This document shows positions 1 through 7,930 of a DNA stretch of 64,000 nucleotides, piece after piece (position 1 is the first letter of the stretch; each line of letters begins with the position of its first letter). The position numbers and the translations under genes are program-made. Below the pieces are notes generated by a model. It saw only the letters and a list, made by a program, of their open reading frames with translations. It made no database searches and was not told the DNA's origin. Origin of the DNA: UBA668 sp039796575 (lineage in GTDB: Bacteria; Actinomycetota; Acidimicrobiia; Acidimicrobiales; Ilumatobacteraceae); NCBI GenBank assembly GCA_039796575.1, contig JBDKJP010000072.1, positions 1 through 64,000 on the forward strand. Reading direction: 5' to 3'.

Positions 1-126
1 ACGGCGCGTTCGGGTGTTGCGTCCTAACGTTGGACACGAGCTTCTCCTTGTGCGGTGTGAGTTGTGAGAGACCCACAGCCTCGCAAGGAGGGCTCACCTC
101 AACCGCGGACCACCAACACCACCCCG

Positions 127-145
127 CCAGGGACAACCTCCCTGG
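127..145 (-). terminator. Short hairpin downstream of PH-like gene
   Basis: A 7-bp perfect stem (CCAGGGA / TCCCTGG) with a 5-nt loop lies about 10 bp beyond the stop codon of the minus-strand gene ending at 155. No T-run follows it on the minus strand, so it is at best a U-tract-less terminator. I see nothing else supportable in bases 1-126. Confidence 0.35.
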
Positions 146-154
146 TCGTCACAT

Positions 155-670
155 CTAGGCGTTGGCGAGCCAACGGCGAAGTCGAAGTTCGAGGTCCGGC
201 AGGTCGTCACGCCCCGGCGAGAACCCGTAGCCGGAGGGATCCGCGACCATCACCTCCACGGACGTTCCGTCCCGCAACCGCACCTCGATCCTGCCGGGGC
301 TGATGCCACGCCGCTCCCGCACGCTGATGACCGAGACCTGAGCCCGCTTCAGGCGGTGCGTCCTCCACCCGTTCTTGACCGTCAAGTCGTCACCATCGGC
401 GATCAACCATGCGTCGTTCGCCGAGAGCAGCACAGCCATCATCCCGAGAGCGGCAGCACCGCCCAGCAAGAACCACCACTCGCCTGCGACGATGACCCCG
501 ACGCACCACACGACCATGACGACGAGTGCCGCGCGGACGACCACTCGATTGTGGTGCAGCACCCATGCTTGCTCTCGGATCTCGACTCGATCCGTCGAAT
601 CCGACCCCTCCGCCGACACGTCTCCACGCACCCGAGCAGCGTGCCCGCCCGACGTGGCCGCGTCAACCAC
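155..670 (-). CDS. Small membrane protein with PH-like C-terminal domain
   Basis: Predicted 171-residue protein with two adjacent hydrophobic segments (about residues 42-80, the first beginning RAALVVMVVWCVGVIV) followed by a soluble part beginning WLIADGDDLTVKNGWRTHRL. That order resembles small bacterial PH-like (bPH) membrane proteins found across Actinobacteria; function is unknown. I chose the GTG at 670 because it directly follows AGAAGGAC, a plausible ribosome-binding site. Upstream in-frame codons run through a palindrome pair and have low-complexity, non-conserved-looking content. GTG codons at 628 and 619 are alternatives. The palindrome pair at 673-728 abuts this start and may control it. 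Confidence 0.55.
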   Translation of the reverse strand: MVDAATSGGHAARVRGDVSAEGSDSTDRVEIREQAWVLHHNRVVVRAALVVMVVWCVGVIVAGEWWFLLGGAAALGMMAVLLSANDAWLIADGDDLTVKNGWRTHRLKRAQVSVISVRERRGISPGRIEVRLRDGTSVEVMVADPSGYGFSPGRDDLPDLELRLRRWLANA

Positions 671-672
671 TC

Positions 673-728
673 GTCCTTCTGGGCATGCCCAGAAGGACCC
701 CGGGGTGGTTCTGGGCATGCCCAGAACC
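673..728. promoter_or_regulatory. Tandem perfect palindromes, core TTCTGGGCATGCCCAGAA
   Basis: Two perfect palindromes, 26 bp (673-698) and 22 bp (707-728), share the 18-bp core TTCTGGGCATGCCCAGAA. Their centres are 32 bp apart, about three helical turns. They lie between the stop of the cyclic-nucleotide-binding-domain gene (744) and the start of the PH-like gene (670). The inner arm nearest 670 carries the AGAAGG that would serve as ribosome-binding site. This looks like a double operator or an RNA hairpin over a translation start; the binding factor is unknown. Confidence 0.6.
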
Positions 729-743
729 GGCGGAAGAGCCCGG

Positions 744-1289
744 TCAGTACTCGGGGTCGGGGTCGCGCCGTGAGCCGGGGCGGGCGGCGGGCGCTTGCCG
801 GTGGGCGAGCTCGGCCAGTACCTCACCCACCATGGTCAGCCCCGGTGCGTCGCCGTACTGGTGGCGCAGGTCGGCGAGGTACGTGGTGACGAACGCGAGG
901 CGTTCCGCCAGCCCCTGTGCCACCAACCGCAGCACGGCCGGATCGCTGTCCAGGAACGCCGGCCCGTCGACGGCGTGGCGCAGCACTGTCGCCTCGCGGG
1001 CCACGACGGTGGCCGAATGCCTCGTCCCGAGCAGCGACGACATCTCCCCCACCAGCGCACCCGGCAGCGTGATGGTGTTCACCACGACGTCGCCCTTGCG
1101 CACCTCCAGCCCGCCGCGCACGAGCACCCACAGGCCGACGCCGGTGCCGCCCTCGTCCACCACCACGTCACCGGCGGCGACGTGCACCTCGGGCAGATGG
1201 GCGGCGAGCTCGAGCATGTCGGTCACACCGGCAGGGTACGACGGCTGCTGTGAACGGCGGATGACGGTTCCGTCCGCCGCCTTCGACAC
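744..1289 (-). CDS. Cyclic nucleotide-binding domain protein without DNA-binding domain
   Basis: 181 residues. Residues 25-125 fit a CRP/cNMP-binding beta-roll (LPEVHVAAGDVVVDEGG, LPGALVGEMSSLLGTRHSATVVA, where the GE and R-SATV positions match the phosphate-binding cassette). After the C-helix the chain ends with no helix-turn-helix, so it is not a classical CRP/FNR regulator. It may bind a nucleotide and act through a partner. The GTG start at 1289 has a good ribosome-binding site (AGGGGAG five bases upstream); GTG 1226 is a shorter alternative. It is divergent from the hydrolase starting at 1313, with only 23 bp between the two starts. Confidence 0.7.
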   Translation of the reverse strand: MSKAADGTVIRRSQQPSYPAGVTDMLELAAHLPEVHVAAGDVVVDEGGTGVGLWVLVRGGLEVRKGDVVVNTITLPGALVGEMSSLLGTRHSATVVAREATVLRHAVDGPAFLDSDPAVLRLVAQGLAERLAFVTTYLADLRHQYGDAPGLTMVGEVLAELAHRQAPAARPGSRRDPDPEY

Positions 1290-1312
1290 CGCACTCCCCT
1301 ACGCTGCCCCGC

Positions 1313-2284
1313 ATGACGGACGAGACACTGCCCGAACGCCCACGCAGGACCGCACGCCGCTGGCCGCTCATCTCGGCCACCGTCGCACTCCTCACCGTGG
1401 CGCTGTGCCTCCTCACGTCGTGGGGCGGCATCTGGGCCTCCCATCCGGCGTACTGGAGCACGCTGCTGCTCGTCGTCGGCATCTCGGGCGGGATGATCTG
1501 GTGGTCGCGGCGCACGCCGACACCGACCACGCTGCGGCCGCTGCGGCTGTGGCTGCCACGGGCCGCGCTGGTGCTCGGCACGCTCGTCACCGTGCTCGGC
1601 CTGATGTACCTCCGACCGCTCACCGCCGACGACGTCGCGGTCGACGCCACCGGGTCGGTGCAGGGTGTTTCGGTCGACGAGTCGATGACGCGAATCCGCT
1701 TCGACCCCGACGACCCGAAGGGAACGGGTCTGGTCTTCTACCCGGGCGCGAAGGTCGACCCGCGCGCCTACAGCCGGCTGCTGTTGCCGCTGGCCGAGGC
1801 GGGCTACACGGTGGTCGTGGTGAAGTTCCCGTACAACCTGGCGGTGTTCGGCATCGACGCCGCCGACAGCGTGAACGGTGACGACGACGGCATCGACCGG
1901 TGGATCGTGGGCGGCCACTCGCTCGGTGGCGCGATGGCGGCGAGCTACGCGATGAACACCCGCGACGAGCTGGTAGGCCTGCTGCTGTGGGCGGCATACC
2001 CGGCACCCGGCACGTCGGGCTCGGAGGGATTCACCGGTCTCGACGTGACCTCGGTGTACGGCACCGAGGACCAGTTGGCCACGGTCGACGACATCGAGCA
2101 GTCGAAGGAGATGCTGCCCCTCGACAGCCACTTCGTGGCCGTCGAGGGCGGCATCCATGCCTTCTTCGGCGACTACGGGTCGCAGAGCGGCGACGGCACG
2201 GCCACCATCGAGCGAGACGACGCGCAGCAGCAGATCATCGACGCGACGCTCGAACAGTTGGACCGCGTCGACGCGGCGGGCTGA
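1313..2284 (+). CDS. Membrane-anchored alpha/beta hydrolase
   Basis: 323 residues. Three hydrophobic helices occupy about residues 18-105, followed by an alpha/beta-hydrolase domain. The nucleophile elbow GGHSLGG is near residue 200, and a His in GGIHAFFGDYG near 282 is a likely catalytic base. The layout (helices, then a hydrolase with a HAFFGDYG-like end) matches the alpha/beta hydrolase 5-type family; the substrate is unknown. The catalytic domain is probably extracytoplasmic, though topology was judged by eye. The gene ends 3 bp before the convergent DUF1254-like gene. Confidence 0.75.
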   Translation: MTDETLPERPRRTARRWPLISATVALLTVALCLLTSWGGIWASHPAYWSTLLLVVGISGGMIWWSRRTPTPTTLRPLRLWLPRAALVLGTLVTVLGLMYLRPLTADDVAVDATGSVQGVSVDESMTRIRFDPDDPKGTGLVFYPGAKVDPRAYSRLLLPLAEAGYTVVVVKFPYNLAVFGIDAADSVNGDDDGIDRWIVGGHSLGGAMAASYAMNTRDELVGLLLWAAYPAPGTSGSEGFTGLDVTSVYGTEDQLATVDDIEQSKEMLPLDSHFVAVEGGIHAFFGDYGSQSGDGTATIERDDAQQQIIDATLEQLDRVDAAG

Positions 2285-2287
2285 ACC

Positions 2288-3238
2288 TCAGCCGATCGCT
2301 TCGGGCTCGGGGAACGCCCACGAGCCGTCGACCACCTCGGGGTGCGGGCGGTACAGGCGGACGATGTAGTTCCAGCCCTCCATGATGCCGATCTGGTTCG
2401 ACCGACCGTCCTCGGGGCCACCGAAGTGGATGACCACCGAACCGTCGGCCTCGCGGTCGGCGGTGACGGAGTTGACGCTGACGGCGGCGTTGCCGACCTT
2501 CTCGAAGAACCCGCCCGCGTTGTAGAGCGAGATCGACCAGAACGCGTCGACCGGCACGTCGCCGACGACGAGGCGGTACTCGCCGACCGGCAGCGCGTGG
2601 TCGACGTTGATGTACATGGCTTCGCTCTCGGGCAACCCGCCCCAACCGGCGGCGGACCCGAGGAGGTGCTTCTCCGCGTCGACGTCCTCACGACGGCCGA
2701 ACGCGCGGGTGAAACCGGAGAAGTGACGGGCGCGTTCGAGCAGCGCGTTGCGGGTGGCGTCGAGCGATTCGGTGTCCCAATCCGGAGCCACGAACGGTTC
2801 CGACGAACCGGCGGTCACGGACAGCCCGCGCTGCACCTCGTTGGCGATGGCGACGTCGGCCGGGTCCTCCGGGTCGGCGAGCACTCGCATCGCAGCCACC
2901 ACGTAGCGGGTGTCGAAGTCGGCCATCGAGAGCTGGTGATCGCCGGGCGTGTGGAACACGTGGTTGATGTAGTGGTCCTGGTTGACCATCATCACCGACA
3001 TGTAGCGATCGCCCGCGTCGGGCAGGTGCAGTGTGGCACCCTCGGCGAGGTCGATGACCACGAAGCTGTAGAGCGTGTCGCGGTTCATGCGGATGACGGT
3101 CTGCGCGTCGAGCGGGGTGGGCACGAGGATGTGGCTCGTCTTGTTCACGCCACCGGCGAGCGCCACGAACGACGACATCATCCGATCCGTCTCCGCGCGT
3201 GCGAAGTTGCCCTCATGGACGAGGATGCTGCCGGTCAT
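2288..3238 (-). CDS. DUF1254/DUF1214-type protein
   Basis: 316 residues with no signal peptide or membrane segment. The pattern NRDTLYSFVVIDLAEGATLHLPDAGDRYMSVMMVNQDHY near residues 50-95 matches the DUF1254 domain. The C-terminal part (PVDAFWSISLYNAGGFF, then a final PEVVDGSWAFPEPE) matches DUF1214. Family members have no established reaction. The ATG at 3238 was chosen because GGGAGTGG lies just upstream; ATG 3250 is an alternative. The upstream region also carries a tRNA-Val gene at 3315 on the same strand. Confidence 0.8.
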   Translation of the reverse strand: MTGSILVHEGNFARAETDRMMSSFVALAGGVNKTSHILVPTPLDAQTVIRMNRDTLYSFVVIDLAEGATLHLPDAGDRYMSVMMVNQDHYINHVFHTPGDHQLSMADFDTRYVVAAMRVLADPEDPADVAIANEVQRGLSVTAGSSEPFVAPDWDTESLDATRNALLERARHFSGFTRAFGRREDVDAEKHLLGSAAGWGGLPESEAMYINVDHALPVGEYRLVVGDVPVDAFWSISLYNAGGFFEKVGNAAVSVNSVTADREADGSVVIHFGGPEDGRSNQIGIMEGWNYIVRLYRPHPEVVDGSWAFPEPEAIG

Positions 3239-3314
3239 GTCCACTCCCATTCGGTCCGAGGCCCCCAACGGCCCGTTCACTGTCAATTGAGAGAATAGTC
3301 GGATTCGGAATCGG

Positions 3315-3387
3315 TGGGCGCAGAGGGACTCGAACCCCCGACCATTGCCTTGTAAGGGCAGTGCTCTACCAACTGAGCTATACGCCC
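3315..3387 (-). tRNA. tRNA-Val (anticodon UAC)
   Basis: A 73-nt cloverleaf reads on the minus strand: acceptor GGGCGTA/TGCGCCC, D arm GCTC/GAGC, anticodon loop CTTACAA (anticodon TAC) and T loop TTCGAGT. The discriminator base is A and CCA is not encoded. The anticodon stem has a C-A mismatch at its outer pair. Confidence 0.93.
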
Positions 3388-3406
3388 CGAGAACGGGGTG
3401 CCGAGC

Positions 3407-4171
3407 CTATCCGGCGGCCCCCGAGCCGCGGCGGGCGGCAAGGAGTTGGTCGAGCAGCGCCGGCGTGGCCGCAGCCACCGGCGTGCGGCGGTCGTCGTGG
3501 CGCAGCGTCACGAGGTCGCGGCCCTGCAGGTCGACCACCGACGCACCGGCCTCACGACAGATGAGCGTGCTCGCGAGGTAGTCCCAGACGCCGTGCGCGC
3601 CGTCGGCGCTGCGGTCGTCGCAGTCCACGTAGCCGTCGAGCACACCGCACGCGACCATGCACAGGTCGAGTGCCACAGCGCCGTAGACGCGGCTCTGGCG
3701 GTAGCCGAGCGGATGCGGCGGGATGGCGTTGAGGGCGACGATGGAGTCGCTCACGTCGGTGCACGCGGTGGGCGCGATGCGGATGCCGTTGCGGAACGCT
3801 CCTCCCCCACGCGTGGCCCAGAAGCGGTCACCGCTCGCCTGGTTCACCACCAGCGCGACCGACGGCCCGTCGGCGTCCACGACGCACATCGCCGTCGCGT
3901 ACCAGGGCAGGCCGCGACTCGCGTTGGTGCTGCCGTCGATGGGATCGATCACCACGACCTCGCCGTTGGTGCCGGCCTCGGGCTCGCTCTCCTCCGAGAG
4001 CACGCCCATGCCCGCAGCGCGCAGCAGCGGCAGCGCGGCGTCGTTGGCCACCACGTCGAGGGTGTACTGCCCGTCGCGGTTGCCCGACGGGCCGAGGTCG
4101 CGCACGCCGGCGAACGCCGCGGCCACGGCGTCGGCGACGTCGTGCAACAGGCGAAGTCGGTCCGGCATCAT
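3407..4171 (-). CDS. Inositol monophosphatase family protein
   Basis: 254-residue Mg2+-dependent phosphatase of the IMPase/FBPase-like family. The metal-binding motif EES...DPIDGSTN sits around residues 70-85, and the second motif GVWDYLASTLICREAGA around residue 200. Both are complete, so the enzyme should be active. The substrate could be inositol-1-phosphate, histidinol-phosphate (HisN) or another sugar phosphate; sequence alone does not decide. HisN is worth considering because his genes occur elsewhere in the window, but they are 20 kb away. The start is ATG 4171 (ATG 4168 follows directly). Confidence 0.85.
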   Translation of the reverse strand: MMPDRLRLLHDVADAVAAAFAGVRDLGPSGNRDGQYTLDVVANDAALPLLRAAGMGVLSEESEPEAGTNGEVVVIDPIDGSTNASRGLPWYATAMCVVDADGPSVALVVNQASGDRFWATRGGGAFRNGIRIAPTACTDVSDSIVALNAIPPHPLGYRQSRVYGAVALDLCMVACGVLDGYVDCDDRSADGAHGVWDYLASTLICREAGASVVDLQGRDLVTLRHDDRRTPVAAATPALLDQLLAARRGSGAAG

Positions 4172-4198
4172 CGGGGCTGCACGGTAGCCTGCCCCCTC

Positions 4199-4768
4199 GT
4201 GGCCGTCATCGATGTCGCCGGGTTCGTCGCCGATCTGAAGGGGCACGCGGTCGATCATGGCTTCCACGTGCACGACGAGCGGCACTTCGTGGAGACGTAT
4301 TCGCTCCGCCAACTGTGGGAGGTGGACCTGCACCCCGAGGAGGCGTGCAACGGCCCCATCGATCTGCACCTGTCGCTCGAGGTCGACCCGCGTGCGCTGC
4401 TCGGCTTCGAGGACGAAGTGCTGAAGCTCCCCGACCCGGAAGACGATCCGCCCACCGGGTTCACGTTCCCGCTGCTGTTCACCTGGACCCTGCCGCCGCT
4501 GCCGCAGCCGCCCGACCTGCTGGTGCTGGCCACCGAGCTCGCCGGTGTCGGCGGCATCGACCTGCCCGTCGAGGTGTCGGCCATCGACAGCTTCGCGGCG
4601 GTCACCGACGCGCCCGAGCGCAGCCTCAGCATGGTGGCGCGCATCCCCATCGACCTCGCCGACGTGTACCTCGCGAACGACAAGGCGTTCTGCGACACGC
4701 TCGACCGGTGCCGCGACGTCAGCCTGTTCCTGCTCGACCGCGCCGACGAGTGGCTGGGCGACGACTGA
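4199..4768 (+). CDS. Hypothetical protein, acidic
   Basis: 189 residues from GTG 4199, 27 bp from the divergent phosphatase start. No signal peptide or membrane helix is visible. The central part is proline-rich (PDPEDDPPTGFTFPLL and TLPPLPQPPDLL). I do not recognise a family. The gene is followed after 20 bp by a His-tailed small protein and then a membrane-anchored protein, all on the plus strand, so the three probably form one unit. Coding is supported by strong third-position GC and the close downstream packing. Confidence 0.6.
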   Translation: MAVIDVAGFVADLKGHAVDHGFHVHDERHFVETYSLRQLWEVDLHPEEACNGPIDLHLSLEVDPRALLGFEDEVLKLPDPEDDPPTGFTFPLLFTWTLPPLPQPPDLLVLATELAGVGGIDLPVEVSAIDSFAAVTDAPERSLSMVARIPIDLADVYLANDKAFCDTLDRCRDVSLFLLDRADEWLGDD

Positions 4769-4788
4769 CGACGACCTACACTCCGCCC

Positions 4789-5073
4789 ATGCGAGTGAGC
4801 GAACTGATCGACATGTTGAAGGACCAGCCGCCGGACGCGGAGGTCGAGCTGGCCGTGGTGGCCCCTGTCGGCGACGACGAGGACGACATCACGGTCGACC
4901 GCTACAGCGTCGAGGGCATGCTGCCCTGGCAGGACGAGGACGACGACGGCAACGAGGAAGACGTCGTCATCTGGCTCGTCGGTGGTGAGGACGACGACGT
5001 GGAGGCGTTCCTCGACGCGATCGAGGAGCAGTCACACGACCACGATCACGACCACGGGCACCACCACCACTGA
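4789..5073 (+). CDS. Small acidic protein with histidine-rich tail
   Basis: 94 residues. The N-terminus (MRVSELIDMLKDQPPDAEVELAVV) resembles short proteins of the 'ELI-L...PPDAEV' type. The middle is very acidic (DDEDD, DEDDDG, GGEDDD) and the chain ends in HDHDHDHGHHHH. The tail could bind Ni2+, Co2+, Zn2+ or Cu2+; that is inference from composition. It sits 3 bp before the next gene on the same strand, so translation is probably coupled. No known family was recognised. Confidence 0.65.
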   Translation: MRVSELIDMLKDQPPDAEVELAVVAPVGDDEDDITVDRYSVEGMLPWQDEDDDGNEEDVVIWLVGGEDDDVEAFLDAIEEQSHDHDHDHGHHHH

Positions 5074-5076
5074 CCC

Positions 5077-6519
5077 ATGGCACTGCAGACCCCGCGTCGA
5101 CGGACGTGGTTCGCCGTCGCGATGGTGCTCGCCCTCACCGCGCTGGTGACGGGCGCGTGGGCGTTGCGTGCATGGCAACCGTTCGCCGACGACGCGCAGT
5201 CGGTGGAGTGGCCCGAGAACGTGCAGCCACTCGCCGACTTCGTCGAGCGTGAGACCGGCCTCCCCTTCCTCGACCCGATCGACGTCGAGTTCCTCGGCCG
5301 CGACGAGTTCGAGCAGCGACTCGACGACGCCGTGGAGGAGCCGAGCGAGGAGGCCCTCGCCACCGCGCTCGACGACGAAGCACTCGGCCGGGCGCTCGGC
5401 TACTGGAACGGCGAGCCCGAACTGGCCCGCCGTTCGGCGCAGCTGCGCGAGGCGTCGAACACGCTCGTCGAGTGGGACGGCGACGACACCATCCTCGTGC
5501 AGGCCGACGGGCCCGACGCCGAGTTGATGCTCGACGCGCAGGCCGATCTCGTGCTGGCACTCACCGAGATCGTCGACCAGCAGCACTTCGACCTCGACGA
5601 GCGCATCGACGCCGCTCCCACCGCGCAGGACTTCCAGGTGTTGGTCGGGCTCGACCTCGGTCAGGCGCTGTGGGTGCGCGACCGTTGGCTCGACGAGCTG
5701 ACCCTCGACGAGCACGACCGTTATGAGGAGCAGCGAGCCGACCGCAACGAGAACTTCGCCGATGCCACCGACGACGTCGACCCGGTGTTCCGCTCGCTGC
5801 GCATCGTCGGCCAGGCGCTCGGCCCCGCCTTCGTGCTCGCGCTGCACGAGTCGGGTCGCCGCGACGCATTCGAGATCGCGATCCGCGACGACGTGCCCGC
5901 AGCGGTCGACCAGTTGATGCTGCCCACCGGCAAGTACGAACGCCGCGACGAGCTCGAGCCGGTCGACGCCCCGCCCGTGCCGAAGGACGCCGAGCTCGTG
6001 TACACCCGGCAACTCGGTCCGTACGGGCTGTACCTGCTGATGGCCGGCGGGTTGCCGCCCACCGAGGCGCTGCAGGCCGCCGACGGCTGGGGCAACGACT
6101 CGTTCGTGGCGTACCGGCTCGACGACCGCCTCTGCGTCGATGCACGCATCGTCGCCGACAGCCGCACCGACGCCGACCGCATCGAACGCGGGCTCGACGC
6201 GTGGGGCCATGCCCGCCCCGACGAGAGCGACGCCCTCGTCGGCCGCGACGGCGACACGCTGCTGCTGTCCGTGTGCGACCCGGGCACCGACGTGCGCCAA
6301 CGCACGCCCGTGGAGGCGTCGATCCAGCAGTTCTTCGGTCGGGCCGACCTGTTGCAGTCGCGCATCGAGGTCACCGGTCTGCCGGCGCTGTCGGAGTGCG
6401 TCACGGTGCGATGGTTCGAGACCCACCTCGCGGTCGACGACCTCTCGATGGTGATGTCGGAGTTCGACCCGTTCGGGCAACTCGACGACCTCACCGACGA
6501 GTGCCGCAACTCGGTGTGA
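5077..6519 (+). CDS. Membrane-anchored or secreted hypothetical protein
   Basis: 480 residues. An N-terminal positive patch (TPRRR) and one hydrophobic helix (WFAVAMVLALTALVTGAWAL) suggest a signal anchor or uncleaved signal. The rest is acidic, without cysteine-rich or catalytic motifs I can name; only scattered cysteines occur late (LCVDAR, SVCDPG, SECVTV, DECRNSV). It starts 3 bp after the His-tailed gene. The arrangement suggests a cell-surface partner of that protein, but no function can be assigned. Confidence 0.6.
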   Translation: MALQTPRRRTWFAVAMVLALTALVTGAWALRAWQPFADDAQSVEWPENVQPLADFVERETGLPFLDPIDVEFLGRDEFEQRLDDAVEEPSEEALATALDDEALGRALGYWNGEPELARRSAQLREASNTLVEWDGDDTILVQADGPDAELMLDAQADLVLALTEIVDQQHFDLDERIDAAPTAQDFQVLVGLDLGQALWVRDRWLDELTLDEHDRYEEQRADRNENFADATDDVDPVFRSLRIVGQALGPAFVLALHESGRRDAFEIAIRDDVPAAVDQLMLPTGKYERRDELEPVDAPPVPKDAELVYTRQLGPYGLYLLMAGGLPPTEALQAADGWGNDSFVAYRLDDRLCVDARIVADSRTDADRIERGLDAWGHARPDESDALVGRDGDTLLLSVCDPGTDVRQRTPVEASIQQFFGRADLLQSRIEVTGLPALSECVTVRWFETHLAVDDLSMVMSEFDPFGQLDDLTDECRNSV

Positions 6520-6573
6520 CACACGCTGCCGACACAGCAGTCGACACAGTAGGGCTCCGGCGCGAAGATCGAC

Positions 6574-7002
6574 GTGTGTGCGCTTCGTCTCGATTCACCC
6601 CCGGCAGCGGTCGACAAGGCCACTGAGCGTCGCACCCGTCGCACCACCACCTCCGCCGCAGCCCGGACGCTGACCGCCTCGCGCATCTACCTCGAGGCGG
6701 CCGACGCCGTCGAGCGCCTTGAGCACGAGCTGCACCGACGCGACTTCGCCGGCTACGACGTGCTGCGCGCCAGCGGGCTGACGGCCGACGAGGCGAAGGC
6801 CGCCTGGCAGCAACTCGTGCACGACGCGATCGAGGAGATCGCCACCACGCTGCGCGACCGCGCCGACCACGACTTCGACCGTGCGATCGCCTCCATCGGC
6901 GCCGCCGTGCGTGCCGAGCGGCGGGCCGACGAGACCGCGCCGAAGCCGCGGCGCCGGCGCGGCACCGAGCGACGCCACAGCCGCGCCACGCGAGTACGTT
7001 GA
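6574..7002 (+). CDS. Hypothetical protein, basic C-terminus
   Basis: 142 residues from GTG 6574. Residues 35-115 look helical (IYLEAADAVERLEHELHRRDF, then ASGLTADEAKAAWQQL), and the C-terminus is strongly basic (PKPRRRRGTERRHSRATRVR), suggesting nucleic-acid contact or simply a disordered tail. No family recognised. It lies 54 bp after the preceding gene and 34 bp before the hydroxyproline-type operon, so it could belong to either transcript. Coding status is moderately supported. Confidence 0.45.
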   Translation: MCALRLDSPPAAVDKATERRTRRTTTSAAARTLTASRIYLEAADAVERLEHELHRRDFAGYDVLRASGLTADEAKAAWQQLVHDAIEEIATTLRDRADHDFDRAIASIGAAVRAERRADETAPKPRRRRGTERRHSRATRVR

Positions 7003-7036
7003 GCGCGTCCGCCCGCTCCGATCCGAAGGCCCGCAC

Positions 7037-7930
7037 ATGCCCAGCAGGTTCCCCGGCGTCCTCACGCCGCTCGTCACGCCGTTCACCGCCGACGGCGACC
7101 TCGACCTCGACTCGGTGCCCGCGTTGGTGGAGCACCAACTGGCAAACGGTATCAACGGCTTCGTCGTCGCCGGCACCACCGGCGAGGGGTACGCACTCGA
7201 CCTCACCGAACGCGCCGCCATGCTGCGCGTCGTGCGCGATGCCACCGCCGGCCGCGTGCCCGTGCTGGTCGGCGTCGGCGGCATGGCCACCCGCGAGTCG
7301 GTGGCGCAGGCGGTGGGTGCGGCCGAGGGCGGCGCCGACGGGTTGATGGTGGGCGGGCCGGCATACGTGCTGCCCGACCAGCAGGAGTTGGCGCGGCACA
7401 TCCGCCGCGTGGTCGACGCCGCCGCGTTGCCCGCCGTGCTGTACGACTACCCCGCCCGCTCGGGTGTGCAGTTCGGCCCCGAGGCACTCGACGGGCTGGC
7501 CGACCATCCGCTCGTGGTGGGCATCAAGGAGGCCAGCGGTGACCTCGACCGCATCGGCATGATGCAGGAGCGCTACGGCGACGCCATTGCCGTCATCGCC
7601 GGCGCCGACGCGTTGGCGATGCACTTCTTCGCGGCAGGTGGCGACTGCTGGATCGCCGGCTTCGCCAACGCGCTCCCCGCCGAGCACGCGTCGATGCTCG
7701 CCGCGGCCACGGCCGGCGACCTCGACGACGCGTGGGCCCAGTCGCGCCGCATCGAGGCCATCCTCACCTGGGTGGAGTCGGGCCACTACACGGCCAAGTG
7801 CCGCGCTGCGGTCGAACTGCGGGGCCTGCAGGTCGGCCCGCCGCGCCCGCCGCTCACCGCACTCGGCGACGACGAGTCGCTCACGCTGCGCGGGCTGATG
7901 CTCGACCTCCTCCCCGAACTGGGCGGCTGA
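7037..7930 (+). CDS. DHDPS/NAL-family lyase, probable pyrroline-4-hydroxy-2-carboxylate deaminase
   Basis: 297 residues, the usual length of the dihydrodipicolinate synthase/N-acetylneuraminate lyase family. GTTGEGY near residue 45, YDYPAR near 138 and the Schiff-base lysine in VVGIKEASGD near 166 are all present. Because the next two genes encode a D-amino-acid-type FAD oxidoreductase and a hydroxyproline epimerase, the likely reaction is deamination of 1-pyrroline-4-hydroxy-2-carboxylate to 2-oxoglutarate semialdehyde. This is an assignment from context; a true dapA is less likely. Its stop overlaps the next start (TGATG). Confidence 0.8.
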   Translation: MPSRFPGVLTPLVTPFTADGDLDLDSVPALVEHQLANGINGFVVAGTTGEGYALDLTERAAMLRVVRDATAGRVPVLVGVGGMATRESVAQAVGAAEGGADGLMVGGPAYVLPDQQELARHIRRVVDAAALPAVLYDYPARSGVQFGPEALDGLADHPLVVGIKEASGDLDRIGMMQERYGDAIAVIAGADALAMHFFAAGGDCWIAGFANALPAEHASMLAAATAGDLDDAWAQSRRIEAILTWVESGHYTAKCRAAVELRGLQVGPPRPPLTALGDDESLTLRGLMLDLLPELGG

